Notes: generated by a model not told the origin, from the sequence alone. A DNA stretch of 64,000 nucleotides from Paenibacillus sp. DCT19 (GCF_003268635.1 NZ_CP029639.1:6306001-6370000), one strand, 5' to 3'. Shown: positions 34,616 through 44,955, counted from the first letter of the stretch. Numbers and translations are program-made.

Positions 34616-36666
34616 ATGAAGTTTAGAAAGATGCTCTTGTTATCGTTTATTTCTATTTTTATTTTTGGCAATTTGGGTCTTCACAGCGCAATTGTGCACG
34701 CTGCTGATTCCCTTGAATTCCGGGAGCACGATGATTTAATCAATATTCTAAAAGATGGTGATGGAGAAAACCGCGTCTTCGGATTTACAACGAAGAACAA
34801 GTTGACCGCATCTAATACCACATTGCGCTTATATGTCAATGCGATAGAAGTGGACTCCAAGGACTATGTTGTGGATTATGCCAACTATAGTATCACCTTG
34901 AATAAAGCTCCCGACAGAGGCGCCGAGATTCATATTAAATACGGCATTATTCCGGGATTTGAGTGGGGAGAGGGTGGCAATATTGGTGTTGCCTTGCCTG
35001 AGGGAGATGGCTCCACACGGAATTTTCCAGTGTCGTTAAACTACACGCTAAATTCAACCAAACAGATCAGTCTGTCCATTGACCAAACGAAGGTAGCCAC
35101 GTCCCGATTTACCTTCAACGCCACAACGAATACCGTAACCTTATCCGAAAAACAGCAGGTCCCGCACTCCGGTGCCAAAGTCTATTTCTATATCCCTAAG
35201 GCTTCTATTTCCAGTAAACCCTCTTCTTCTGAAGAAGTGATTGAGAGTCCAGTCTCAAGCGGCGCTGTAGACCCGCCCCCTGATCCAGCATCGGGTAGCC
35301 CTTCGGTAACGAGTCCGAGTCCAACTCCAAACAAACCATCGGAGTCTCTTATTCAAATTCCAACAGGAGAGAGCTATCCCGGCAGTATTACGATCAGATC
35401 AGGCAATACCATTACCATTAAACTGTCTGAATCAGCTTCCGTTTCCGGTTACACCTCCTATTTGATGGTGAAGAATGCAAGCGGACAGGTTGTTAGGCAA
35501 ATAAAGATTGAGCCAGGAAAGACCTCCAGTTTCTCACTAAGAAAGCTGGGGCTTCCGACAGGCGGATATTATTTTTACCTGAAATCGGCCAATCAGTCAG
35601 TCGAATTGTCAGCTTCTATTCCTCAATTCGTTACAATCAACCATAAGCCTACGAATATTCAGGTGTTTATTGAAGGTGAGAAGCAGGTTTACAAGCAACC
35701 CCGACCAATTTCAAGGGGAATATACTCGTGCCTCTTCGAGGAATCTTCGAATCATTGGGAGCCAATGTTACATGGAACAGTTCCACTCAAACGGTTACGG
35801 CAATAAGAGAAGGCAGGACTATCGTGCTGACGATTGGCTCTAAAATTGCCTACATTAACGGTGTCGCTGTAACCTTAAGTGCAAAACCACAGATCATTAA
35901 CGGCGTAACCATGGTGCCACTACGGTTCGTCAGTGAAGCATTCGGCGGAGAAGTAGAGTGGCACGGAGAAGCGGGTTCGGTTACCATTTTTCTAAATAAG
36001 CCATCCATTCCTACATCTGCTGAAAGCGAAAAACCCGCTACGGAAGCAACAAAAACAACAGAATCTGGGTATTCAAGTACCTCGCCTATTTTAAATAACA
36101 TATCGAAGGGAATTAATACTCCCTCTGATATTATATTTGTTATAGACGTGACGGGCAGTATGGGTGAAGTGATCGACTACATCAAAGAAACGGTCAAGAG
36201 CTTCGTTGATTCCGTACCTGCCGGTTCGAATTTTGCGGTTATTTCCTATCGGGACGTTAACATTTACAGAAATGGCGATTACAATTTGAAGTCCTTTGAT
36301 TTTACCCAGGATAAAGATAAGTTAAAGGGGTATTTGAATACATTGGTGGCTTCTGGCGGAGGAGATATAAAAGAATCTGGACTGGAGGCTATTAACTTAG
36401 CTACTAATAAGCTCTCGAAGTTCAGCAGCGACAACGCCAAACGGATTATATTCATTACCGATGCCCCTGTCCATGATTCACCCCCATTGTCTTCCTTTAG
36501 CATTAAAGGAATAGCTGATAAACTGAAAGCAGACGAGATCGTATTTGATGCCATCGCCCCATCATACGGTGATGCCTACAGACAGATTATCCAACTCGTT
36601 AAAAGTACCCCTGGCGGAGCTCTATACGATATCAAAGATGCTTCGGTACTCTCGCTGAACAAGTGA
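34616..36666 (+). pseudogene. Frameshifted secreted protein: tandem beta repeats, CuAO-N-like domain, VWA domain
   Basis: The first frame (34616-35806) has a signal peptide ending IVHAAD, two tandem repeats of about 70 residues (each opening with a GDG-xxR-xF pattern), a Ser/Pro-rich linker and a further beta domain. The second frame (to 36666) has a copper-amine-oxidase N-terminal-like domain (VPLRGIFESLGANVTW, VPLRFVSEAFGGEVEW) and a VWA domain starting IIFVIDVTGSMGE. One extra C in CCCC at 35699-35702 joins them as QPPTNFKGNILVPLRG. The whole protein would be about 683 residues and lie at the cell surface. The MIDAS motif reads DVTGS in place of DxSxS. Function is unknown; adhesion or wall binding is plausible. 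Confidence 0.8.
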
Positions 36667-36701
36667 TACGTTAGCTGTGCAATCTCTCCTATCCATAAAT
36701 G

Positions 36702-36740
36702 AAAAGAAATCCCGGACATGATGTGTCGGGATTTCTTTTT
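36702..36740. terminator. Bidirectional terminator
   Basis: AAAAGAAATCCCGGACA pairs with TGTCGGGATTTCTTTT around a short loop, with A- and T-runs on both sides. It serves the converging VWA-protein and UPF0316 genes. Confidence 0.88.
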
Positions 36741-36823
36741 ATTCGCGGTTATGGTAGCGCACAAATATGCCAGAAAAGGCATTGGCGAGTTTTTTTGATT
36801 CTACCATGTTGCATCACTACAAG

Positions 36824-37339
36824 TTATCGCTTAATAGAACGTGTCCAGAAGCCACCGTGGAATTGTTTGGGCTCCACTGTAATAACGAAAGCTTTGGGGT
36901 CTAACCCGAGAATCGTCTGGTAGAGCAGCTTTTGGTTTTTGCGTTTCGCCAAAATCTCCATAACCAGCCTGTCCCCATCACGACCACTGCCTACCCATGC
37001 GGTAACACCATATCCTTTGTCCCGCAGAGAATTGGCAACATTGCCGTCCATCTGATTACAGATCACCTTCACCGTAACATAGCCAAGCGCAATCTTCTCC
37101 TCAATCCAAGCACCTAGTAACACACCAAGTCCATATCCCACTGCATAAACAATGAGTGCAACCGTCTGATCCAGGTAGCTCAGCACCAGGTTCAATCCGA
37201 GTACATAGATCACAATCTCTCCCGTACTGATTAGTGCGGCGATATATTTCTGTCCCTTAAGTGTCAATATCATACGCAGCGTGTACGCCGATACGTAGAC
37301 AATTTGAATCAGGAAAATAAAAACGAGTATTTTAAACAA
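36824..37339 (-). CDS. UPF0316 / DUF2179 membrane protein
   Basis: The protein of 171 residues has three predicted membrane helices in its first half, including the family wording YVSAYTLRMILTLKGQKYIAALIS. A soluble DUF2179-like tail follows (GNVANSLRDKGYGVTAWVGSGRDGDR). The start is TTG at 37339, seven bases after AAAGAGGG; a longer frame from 37444 would read through the R3 element and is not credible. The molecular role of the family is not known. The R3 element lies 18 bases upstream of the start codon, so the original promoter has probably been displaced. Confidence 0.82.
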   Translation of the reverse strand: MFKILVFIFLIQIVYVSAYTLRMILTLKGQKYIAALISTGEIVIYVLGLNLVLSYLDQTVALIVYAVGYGLGVLLGAWIEEKIALGYVTVKVICNQMDGNVANSLRDKGYGVTAWVGSGRDGDRLVMEILAKRKNQKLLYQTILGLDPKAFVITVEPKQFHGGFWTRSIKR

Positions 37340-37357
37340 TTTGCATCCCTCTTTCCT

Positions 37358-37519
37358 AGGGCATGTCTGAAAACTCCGAAGGACACAGACTTTGCCGAAT
37401 TTTCGTGCCAAGTTAGGAAGTTTTCCGCAGGCGTGCCGGGGCACGTCAAGGGAAACTGACGCAGCATGGGGCGAAAAAGCGGTGAAAGATGTACTTCAGC
37501 GAGTTTGGAGACAAGTCCT
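37358..37519. mobile_element. MITE-like element R3
   Basis: A 162-base non-coding segment is bounded by imperfect 19-bp terminal inverted repeats: AGGGCATGTCTGAAAACTC at the left and, read inversely, AGGACTTGTCTCCAAACTC at the right (15 of 19 bases agree). Each end is flanked by TA. It carries no open frame for a transposase. It resembles a miniature inverted-repeat transposable element mobilised in trans. Confidence 0.7.
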
Positions 37520-37829
37520 AATAATCAGACCTGTTACTGCCAGCCTAAGTTCCTGATACTCCGTTTGCTCTCAGACTAACCATGTATTATTAATTCTTAT
37601 CTTCATCATTGGACGTTGTAGTGTGTTTTTAAACGGTCTACTTACAATCTGTATGGTGCCAGAACTGCCATTATAGAATTGTTCGCTGTGATTATCAACC
37701 CGGCAACAGACCTAGGGGCGAAAGGCTCTATCACTGAATATGCTGAAGCATCAGTAATCGCCGAACACCATGGGACACACCATGCGAACAATCGATACCC
37801 ATCAACGATAAATCAAAGGGGGAGCATCC
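37520..37829. other. Leader region before the dehydrogenase gene
   Basis: No gene is seen. The stretch lies between element R3 and the dehydrogenase gene and must carry its promoter; TATAGAAT near 37672-37679 could be a -10 element, but I see no convincing -35 hexamer at the right distance. Confidence 0.35.
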
Positions 37830-39003
37830 ATGCAGCTATGGCAGGAGATGGAGCAGGAAGGGATGGAAGAACTCCTATTTTGTCACGACCCAAGTAGCGG
37901 GCTGAAAGCAGTGGTCGCGATTCATAGTACGGCTCTCGGGCCAGCGCTCGGAGGATGCCGCTGCTGGACATATGCCTCAGAAGAGGATGCAATCCGCGAT
38001 GCCATCCAGCTTGCTAGAGGTATGACCTATAAATCAGCCGTTTCCGGTCTGCCTTATGGCGGCGGGAAAGCCGTTGTATGGAATATCCCTACGGAGTGGA
38101 AGGTGAGCACTTCCCCTGTACAGCCTAAATCCCAAGCTAGTTCTTCTTACCCCATGAAGAATGTCGCGGATTCCAATTCCGATTCCGATCAACTTACTAC
38201 TCCCAACAACAACACAGGGCGAGCCCATATCTTTCGAGCACTTGGACGTTTTCTTGAACGGCTGAACGGTCGCTATATTACCGGTCTTGATCTAGGCACC
38301 ACGTCCACTGACATGGATCAGATCCGATTAGAGACGGCCTATGTGACCGATATGACCGGCTCACTGGGCGCGCAGGATGACTTCACCGCCGAGATGACCG
38401 CTTACGGTGTGTACACCGGCATCGTAACCTCGCTAAGTCATCAAGGCATCGCCACATTGCAGGGCATTCCCATTGCTGTCCAGGGACTGGGCAAGGTTGG
38501 GTATGCCCTGTGCCGTCACCTGCATGGAGCCGGGGCACGGCTCATCGTGGCAGACGTTGTACCGGAGCGTGTACAACGTGCCCTTCTGCAGTTCAGCGGC
38601 GCCACCTCGGCCGATCCGGCCCATATTCACGCCGCTGACTGCAAGGTGTTCGCCCCTGTGCCCTAGGGGGCGTGTTAACCCGGCAACGGTGGAGGAGCTG
38701 CGCTGCTCCATCGTTGCCGGGGCGGCCAATAACCAGCTTAGCCAGCGGCAACTGGTTATTGGCCGGATGCAGGCGCGCGGCATCCTGTACGCGCCTGACT
38801 ATGTGCTGAATGCCGGAGGCATCATCAGCACTGCCTACGAGCTGGAAGGCGCACAGCCGGATATGATCCGCCAGAAGGTGGCGAGCATTGCGGATACGCT
38901 CTCCGCCGTATACCGTGACGCAGCAACAAGTGGGATATCCACTGTTGAGGCAGCAGATCAACTGGCTGAAGCCAGACTAAACAGCACAACACCTCATTCA
39001 TGA
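37830..39003 (+). pseudogene. Frameshifted Leu/Glu/Phe/Val-type amino acid dehydrogenase with an unusual linker
   Basis: The first frame has the leucine dehydrogenase N-terminus (LGPALGGCRCW, the catalytic Lys in GLPYGGGKAVV) and the Rossmann part starting QGLGKVGYALCRHL. It stops at 38666. The second frame ends with NPATVEELRCSIVAGAANNQLSQ. Two changes are needed to join them: one extra C in CCCC at 38653-38656 (giving FAPCALGG) and one more base in or after GGGGG at 38666-38670. The restored protein is about 391 residues against about 364 usual. A low-complexity insert rich in Ser, Asn and Pro, of about 40 residues, lies between GGGKAVV and FRALGRFLERLNGRYI. GGGGGAG precedes the ATG. Confidence 0.82.
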
Positions 39004-39226
39004 TCGAAGTGAGTGAAGCACCAGTCACGGCGCCTTGTTTTATATTAAAGGTGAGCGAAGTTTTCAGACTCCGTTCACGTATGCCATCCCTCTTCTGTTG
39101 TAGCTTTCTCTAGCAAGAGCAGTACATCTTAAGAAAGCTCCACAACGTTGAGCTCATAAATGCTGACTCATGTATTCTGTGTGTGGCGGGTGCCGCTGAT
39201 AAGTATTACTTGTCGTACTAAACAAA

Positions 39227-39266
39227 AGAAGCCAAGCGGATTCGAACAATCCCTCCTTGGCTTCTC
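39227..39266. terminator. Bidirectional terminator
   Basis: AGAAGCCAAG pairs with CTTGGCTTCT, with GATT/AATC inside. A-rich and T-rich flanks serve the converging dehydrogenase and permease genes. Confidence 0.8.
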
Positions 39267-39285
39267 TTTCTTTACGACTTTTATC

Positions 39286-40947
39286 TTAATGAGCTGTCAC
39301 TTTACGAGCACCTTTCACCGGATATAACAGCGTCCAGAGCATCGCATTTGCTATAACGAGCAACGCAATGTATATCCAGATTCCCGCCGGTAAGGATTGA
39401 ACGTAGAAGTGTATCCCCGCAAACAAACCCAGCACTGGCAAAGCCAGCAACACAAGCCATCCATCGCTTTGCTGTGCCATACTGAACGACTCCGAGAACG
39501 GAGGTTTACGCAATAACAGTTTGCTAGTTAACGGAATGAGCGCTGTACCTGTCAGCAGGATGATCACAATGTCCGGTACAATTCGCAGGCCAAACGCCCA
39601 GAGGAACACAACCGCATTGATCATAAAGACTGGCATAAACATATTGCACAGAAAGGCTTTTAACGTCCCACTGTAGAGCACATGATCATTGGCAAGTGGA
39701 GCGGCACGGAACGTCCAGAATGCCTTGTAATGCCCTGAATATTTCAGCATCATCACCACAGTTACTACGACAAACAACATAATGTATAAGGTATAGAAGA
39801 GTGCACTTTCCCGCAATTCAGCCCATGAGGAATCCTGCATAAACGTAAACCAAAATATATATGGCAATACGAGAGACAAGCCAATGCTAGGATACACTTT
39901 AAGCTTGAACTCACGCTCGTTACGCATCATGTTGGCAGACAATCGGAAGCAGGCCTGCTCCTCCCGTGTACGACAGAACATTCTAGCCATGATTCGATCC
40001 AAACCTCCACGTCTGCGGCCTGAGGTCTGACCGGCGTGAGCCATTTTCTCCAGATACAATTCAAAGGATGGCATAAGCTTCACATAGATCATTAGACTGA
40101 TGATTGGAACAACAACAGCTAGCGCCGAGAAGACATACAGCCATGAGTTTCCACCCCCGCCGAAGACCCACTCGAACACAGCCGCATACCACATCGGAGG
40201 AAGGAATAACTGCCACCAAGCCGGAGTAAATACCATGTTGAAATCAATGATGCTAAAGGAACGAATGACCAGTTGATACCCTACGGCAATGCCGACAGAT
40301 AATAGAATCTGCACCATGTTGATCATATCCTTCAGCTTCTCGCCGTCCAAGAACTTCATCATGAACAGATAGACCAGCGAGGTCGTCACCAGAATTAGCA
40401 TATTGATCAGAATAAGCGCCACGGCAAATAGTAGAAAGAATCCGATCCCATAACGAACGAGCGTTGCCACCAGTGGAAGAATAGATAATGATCCTGTTAA
40501 TAACAAAAGATAGATTCCGGCGTGAATGGCACGAGCCATGCCGATGGTGCGGGCATTGACCGGCTTAGTCATGATGATATTCCGATCCCGGATATCCAGC
40601 AGTACAGAAGAGAAATCGGAAACCATAGACGTCATAATCATAAACATCAACATCGCCGTAACAATACTCATCTGCAGCATGTAGTGCCCCGTATCCCAGA
40701 CAATAAAAGGCACCATGATTAGTCCCATCAAGACATATAACCATAATGAGCGAAGGTATAGATTCCCCTCTTTTTGTTTCTTGTTCCCATAATTATTCGA
40801 CAAAACCGTAGGAACTCGGCGCTGATCCATCTGGAACTTCACTCGCAAAATAAGCCGCAATACATCGTAATCCGCCCCGGTTCGCTCAATCACATGCCGG
40901 AAACGATCCAGAACCTTGAGCGAGCGGAAATCGGAGGATTCCGCCAT
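39286..40947 (-). CDS. ABC-2-type exporter permease (YthQ-like)
   Basis: The 553-residue membrane protein shows many hydrophobic segments arranged as two halves with a charged central loop (EKMAHAGQTSGRRRGGLDRIMARMF, here cited as the Arg-rich stretch around residue 325). It resembles Bacillus YthQ-type permeases. I choose the ATG at 40947: AGGAGGTG lies about 7 bases upstream and the gene starts one base after the ATPase stop. An upstream in-frame extension to 41082 lies inside the ATPase gene and is not credible. Substrate unknown. Confidence 0.82.
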   Translation of the reverse strand: MAESSDFRSLKVLDRFRHVIERTGADYDVLRLILRVKFQMDQRRVPTVLSNNYGNKKQKEGNLYLRSLWLYVLMGLIMVPFIVWDTGHYMLQMSIVTAMLMFMIMTSMVSDFSSVLLDIRDRNIIMTKPVNARTIGMARAIHAGIYLLLLTGSLSILPLVATLVRYGIGFFLLFAVALILINMLILVTTSLVYLFMMKFLDGEKLKDMINMVQILLSVGIAVGYQLVIRSFSIIDFNMVFTPAWWQLFLPPMWYAAVFEWVFGGGGNSWLYVFSALAVVVPIISLMIYVKLMPSFELYLEKMAHAGQTSGRRRGGLDRIMARMFCRTREEQACFRLSANMMRNEREFKLKVYPSIGLSLVLPYIFWFTFMQDSSWAELRESALFYTLYIMLFVVVTVVMMLKYSGHYKAFWTFRAAPLANDHVLYSGTLKAFLCNMFMPVFMINAVVFLWAFGLRIVPDIVIILLTGTALIPLTSKLLLRKPPFSESFSMAQQSDGWLVLLALPVLGLFAGIHFYVQSLPAGIWIYIALLVIANAMLWTLLYPVKGARKVTAH

Positions 40948-40948
40948 C

Positions 40949-41734
40949 TCAATGCACCTCCTGTACGATTGAGACAAACCGCTCTGCAATCGCCTTATGC
41001 TCATTGAAGCCAGTAAGTTGATTGAATACTTCCTCCAGTGACCCCTCCATCGACTGTTGCTGCAATTGCTGGAACGTGCCATCTGCCATCACGCGGCCTT
41101 CCGCAATGAGCACAATGCGACTACTGATTTTCTCAACGACATCCATAATGTGTGATGAATAGAAGATGGTCGTCCCTTTTGCCGATAATTGGGACAAAAT
41201 CTCCTTCACCACCATCACACTATTCGCATCAAGTCCGCTAAGCGGTTCATCGAGGAATAACAGATCCGGATCATGCAATAATGCCGAAATAAGCAGCACC
41301 TTCTGACGCATCCCTTTGGAGAATGAGGCAATACGAGCATTGTACGATTGGGCTAGACCGAAACACTCCATTAACTGCTTTGCTTTGTAATCGGCATCTT
41401 CATAGGACAACCCATACAGCTCTCCTGTAAAAGTTAGATATTCTGCTGGCGTAAGCTGTTCATATAACTCGGCAACTTCTGGGACATATCCAATTCTACG
41501 TTTATACTCCACACCACTATCTTCGATATCTTTGCCAAAAATACGCACCGTGCCCACATAACCTTCGACCAGACCGAGCAAAATCTTAACGGTTGTACTT
41601 TTGCCTGCACCATTTGGACCTATGTATCCAATCATCTCGCCACGCTTCACTTCAAGGTCAATCCCGTTCAATACATATCGTCCATCATATCTCATTCGTA
41701 AGCCTTCAATGGATAGCACTTGTTCTTCTCTCAT
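40949..41734 (-). CDS. ABC transporter ATPase (YthP-like)
   Basis: The protein of about 261 residues is an ABC-2-type exporter ATPase. It has Walker A GPNGAGKST, the signature SFSKGMRQKVLL (a Lys/Arg-rich variant common in this group), Walker B LLFLDEPLSGLD and H-loop YSSHIMDVVE. Of three in-frame ATGs (41767, 41752, 41734) I prefer 41734, because GGGAG stands upstream of it. It is followed one base after its stop by the permease gene, with which it forms the exporter. Cargo unknown. Confidence 0.85.
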   Translation of the reverse strand: MREEQVLSIEGLRMRYDGRYVLNGIDLEVKRGEMIGYIGPNGAGKSTTVKILLGLVEGYVGTVRIFGKDIEDSGVEYKRRIGYVPEVAELYEQLTPAEYLTFTGELYGLSYEDADYKAKQLMECFGLAQSYNARIASFSKGMRQKVLLISALLHDPDLLFLDEPLSGLDANSVMVVKEILSQLSAKGTTIFYSSHIMDVVEKISSRIVLIAEGRVMADGTFQQLQQQSMEGSLEEVFNQLTGFNEHKAIAERFVSIVQEVH

Positions 41735-41904
41735 CTTGTTACTCGCTCCCATCTTGATTAGTATCATCTATATCATTCGTTTCTACAATTCTACTAGTTT
41801 ACCACAGTTTGGATTATGGCACAGATGCGCAAGAAATCCACCGTAAATTAACACTGCTTAATATTTCGATGATATTCAGCAAATAAATCAAATTTATAGT
41901 AGTC

Positions 41905-41920
41905 GTATAGACGTCTAGAC
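41905..41920. promoter_or_regulatory. GntR (HutC-subfamily) operator-like palindrome
   Basis: GTATAGACGTCTAGAC is a 16-bp inverted repeat with one mismatch around a perfect TAGACGTCTA core. It lies 24 bases before the first gene of a sugar transporter operon whose last gene encodes a HutC-subfamily GntR regulator. This pattern (GTnTAnAC halves) is known for that subfamily, so the assignment is likely. Confidence 0.7.
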
Positions 41921-41943
41921 ATATAAGGGGGAAGGAGAACAGA

Positions 41944-42783
41944 TTGAACAGATTAAGCGCAGGTCTAAAATATGGAACTTTCATCACTCTACTCCTATGG
42001 ACGCTGTTTCCAATCTATTGGATGCTCGTCATTGCTACGCAAGAATCGTCTGATTTGTTCACAGAAGTATCCATATTTCCGAGATCATTAACCTTGGAAC
42101 ATATCGTTAACATTTTTGTGCAAGACCAATACATGGGGCCGTTAATCAATAGCTTTATCATCACCATCAGCTCGTTGTTCATTGTTCTTGTGTTCGGATT
42201 GTCCTCGGCGTATGTGCTTGGGCGTAGAACGTTCAGAAGCCATTACCGAATATTCAAAAGCTCGCTGATGATCTGGATTTTGTTAGTTCGTGTCCTACCA
42301 CCAATCACATTTGCACTACCGCTATACATCATGATGAACGACGCTGGACTGCTGAACACCAAGATCCCTATTATTGTCGCGCATGTCCTAGTGAATTTGC
42401 CGCTCGTCATCTGGTTCATGATGGCATTCTTCTATGGTGTACCGGGTGAAATTGAAGAAAGTGCCCGTATGGATGGTGCATCCGAGTTCATGATTTTTAC
42501 CAAAGTGATGCTGCCGCTGGTCGTACCGGGCATTGCTGCCGTAACCATCTTATCCTTCATGGCTTCCTGGAACGAATACCTGTACAGCGTCATTTTCATT
42601 CAGAGCCCTGACAGCTTCACCATTCCACTGAAACTCGCCACCCTGAACAGTGAGCAAGAGTTAACGGAGTGGGGTAAGGTCGCTTGTGGCGGCCTCGTAT
42701 CCGTGCTGCCTGTACTACTCACAGCGATCTTTCTACAGAAACATTTAATTAGCGGCTTAACCGCCGGTGCAGTTAAAGAATAG
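41944..42783 (+). CDS. Carbohydrate ABC transporter permease (MalG type)
   Basis: The 279-residue permease has six membrane helices and the EAA loop ESARMDGASEFMIFTKVMLPLVVP. The C-terminal GLTAGAVKE is the usual MalG ending. The start is TTG at 41944, six bases after AAGGAG. It opens a five-gene operon in the unusual order permease, binding protein, permease, metallo-hydrolase, regulator. No ATPase gene is included, so a shared MsmX-like ATPase is expected. The sugar is unknown. Confidence 0.9.
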   Translation: MNRLSAGLKYGTFITLLLWTLFPIYWMLVIATQESSDLFTEVSIFPRSLTLEHIVNIFVQDQYMGPLINSFIITISSLFIVLVFGLSSAYVLGRRTFRSHYRIFKSSLMIWILLVRVLPPITFALPLYIMMNDAGLLNTKIPIIVAHVLVNLPLVIWFMMAFFYGVPGEIEESARMDGASEFMIFTKVMLPLVVPGIAAVTILSFMASWNEYLYSVIFIQSPDSFTIPLKLATLNSEQELTEWGKVACGGLVSVLPVLLTAIFLQKHLISGLTAGAVKE

Positions 42784-42796
42784 GAGATGAGAGAAA

Positions 42797-44044
42797 ATGA
42801 GAAAAAAGATGTCGTATATGCTGAGCCTTTTGTTAACCACAACAGTACTATTTACAGGATGTCAGTCTCAGGGGCAGGCTTCAGGACAAGGTTCTAGTCA
42901 GGGTACAGACAAGCTGGTCATCGCCGCCAGAGGTGGTTCTCATGTGGATGCGATGAATGCCGTGAAGGAAAGCTTTGAGAAGGAACACAATGTGAAAGTA
43001 GATATTATTGGACTCGAAGCTGCCGATCTGAAGCAAAAAATCTCCCTTGATGCGAAGAACAGTAACGGCGCATATGACTTGATTATGGCGGACGACCCAT
43101 GGATGCCTCAATTCAGTGAAGCAGGAATTTTCGCTAAGTTATCCGACCTTGGAATCCAGGAAGATTCCGACTTTGAAGAGTCCTCTCTAGCTCTCGGTAA
43201 GTCTCCATATGCCACAGGAGATCTATATGCCTTGCCTTTCTCAGGTAATGTGCAGTTGTTCTTCTATAACAAAGAGCTGCTTGAACGTCATAACCATGAA
43301 GTTCCAACAAACTGGACAGATGTGCTTGAGACCGCAAAAGCGATCAAAGCGGAAGATGGTACAGCAGGCTATATAATCCGTGGTCAACAAGGTAACCCTA
43401 TCGTTTCTGACTTCTTGCCTCTGTTCTGGGCATATGGCGGACAGATCTTCGATGATAATTGGAAAGCACAGATTAACTCCGAAGCAGGTCGCAAAGCGTT
43501 GGATACGTATGTTGGACTGCTTGCTGTTGGAGAAAACTATGAAAATACCGATATTGTCGGCTCCGTCTCGGAAGGTCGTGCTGCAATGGCACTCGGATGG
43601 CCGTCCTGGTTCATCAAAGGCGAAACAGCTAGTGCAGATTACACAGCCATTCCGTCCAAAGCTTCATCTGATGCTGCATCTGTCTCCACAGGTATGATCG
43701 GCAACTGGATGATGGGCGTAACTGCCAATTCACACAGCCCGGAGCTTGCTGCTGAGTTCTTAACGTTCATCACCAGCAGTGACACACAGAAGCAAATGGT
43801 TGAACACGGCGGCGTGCCTACTCGCAAAAGTGTCTATCAGGACGCAGAGCTTGCTGCAAAATATAAACATTTCCCTGTCATGTTAGAAGCATTACAGAAC
43901 TCGGTAGCCAGACCAAGAACAGCTAAATGGTCTCAAGTTGAGGAAGCACTTGGTGCTGAATTGTCCGCAGCTATTGCTGGAACGAAGACAGTGGAGCAGG
44001 CTCTAACAGATGCCAATAAGGCAATGGATGACATTATGCAATAA
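42797..44044 (+). CDS. Sugar-binding lipoprotein of an ABC transporter
   Basis: The 415-residue SBP_bac_1 protein has a lipoprotein signal peptide ending VLFTGC and a Gln/Gly/Ser linker. The binding domain includes DLIMADDPWMPQFSEAG, YALPFSGNVQLFFYNKELL and EGRAAMALGWPSWF. It should sit on the outer membrane face and bind a sugar for the flanking permeases. The wording is that of trehalose/maltose-type binders, but I cannot name the ligand. It starts 13 bases after the permease gene. Confidence 0.9.
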   Translation: MRKKMSYMLSLLLTTTVLFTGCQSQGQASGQGSSQGTDKLVIAARGGSHVDAMNAVKESFEKEHNVKVDIIGLEAADLKQKISLDAKNSNGAYDLIMADDPWMPQFSEAGIFAKLSDLGIQEDSDFEESSLALGKSPYATGDLYALPFSGNVQLFFYNKELLERHNHEVPTNWTDVLETAKAIKAEDGTAGYIIRGQQGNPIVSDFLPLFWAYGGQIFDDNWKAQINSEAGRKALDTYVGLLAVGENYENTDIVGSVSEGRAAMALGWPSWFIKGETASADYTAIPSKASSDAASVSTGMIGNWMMGVTANSHSPELAAEFLTFITSSDTQKQMVEHGGVPTRKSVYQDAELAAKYKHFPVMLEALQNSVARPRTAKWSQVEEALGAELSAAIAGTKTVEQALTDANKAMDDIMQ

Positions 44045-44070
44045 AGGTTCATTCATCGGAAAGGAGTGCA

Positions 44071-44955
44071 ATGAACTTGGCAAGTAAACGAGGCTTTCAA
44101 TGGGCGATGCTGGCACCTGTAACGTTGCTGTTAATCTGCGTGACCGTCTTCCCGTTTATCTATACCGTGACCAACAGCTTCACCGACTATTATTATTTGG
44201 CAAGTGATGCGAAGCAGTTCATTGGATTCAGCAACTATGTCAAAATTATTCAGGACGAGCAGTTCCGTCAAGCCGTCTGGAATACGCTCAAATTCATGTT
44301 CCTGGCCGTTTCAATTGAAACGGCTCTGGGGCTTGGCATTGCCGTACTTATAGAAAGCATGAGACGCGGGCAGAAAGTGCTGCGGATCACGATGCTTATT
44401 CCGTCTTTATTACCGCCGGTTACGGTGGCACTGATCTGGCAAATGATGCTCAGCAATCACAACGGTATCGTCAATCATCTGCTTCACTGGTTCGGTGTGG
44501 GGCCATTTAACTTCCTGATGGACATCAACATTGCCTTCAATGCCATCTTGTTCATTGATATTTGGCAATGGACACCGTTTGCCTTCCTCTTGTTATATGC
44601 AGGACTACAATCGGTTCCTCGATCACAATTCGAGGCAGCCAAAGTAGACGGAGCAGGTAAGCTGCGTATCTTTTTCCACATTACACTGCCGAACATTATG
44701 CCGACGTTGTTCATGGTCATTTTGCTTCGTACCATTGATACGTTCCGGTTATTCGATAAAGTTAACATCCTGACTGGCGGTGGGCCAGCCAATTCAACAA
44801 CGACCATTACTCAATATATCTACAAGCAGGGCGTGTACAATCTCCAGATCGGATATGGCGCGGCTGCATCGGTGATCATGGTGATGCTGGTTCTGGTATT
44901 CTCCGTGTTTTATATCAAACGTTCGATGGAGGAACAGCATGAAGTGGGTTATTGA
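44071..44955 (+). CDS. Carbohydrate ABC transporter permease (MalF type)
   Basis: The 294-residue permease has six membrane helices and the EAA loop EAAKVDGAGKLRIFFHITLPNIMP, with the family segment VNILTGGGPANSTTTITQYIY. GGAAAGGAG precedes the start. It overlaps the following metallo-hydrolase gene by 17 bases, showing that the hydrolase belongs to the transporter operon. Confidence 0.9.
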   Translation: MNLASKRGFQWAMLAPVTLLLICVTVFPFIYTVTNSFTDYYYLASDAKQFIGFSNYVKIIQDEQFRQAVWNTLKFMFLAVSIETALGLGIAVLIESMRRGQKVLRITMLIPSLLPPVTVALIWQMMLSNHNGIVNHLLHWFGVGPFNFLMDINIAFNAILFIDIWQWTPFAFLLLYAGLQSVPRSQFEAAKVDGAGKLRIFFHITLPNIMPTLFMVILLRTIDTFRLFDKVNILTGGGPANSTTTITQYIYKQGVYNLQIGYGAAASVIMVMLVLVFSVFYIKRSMEEQHEVGY

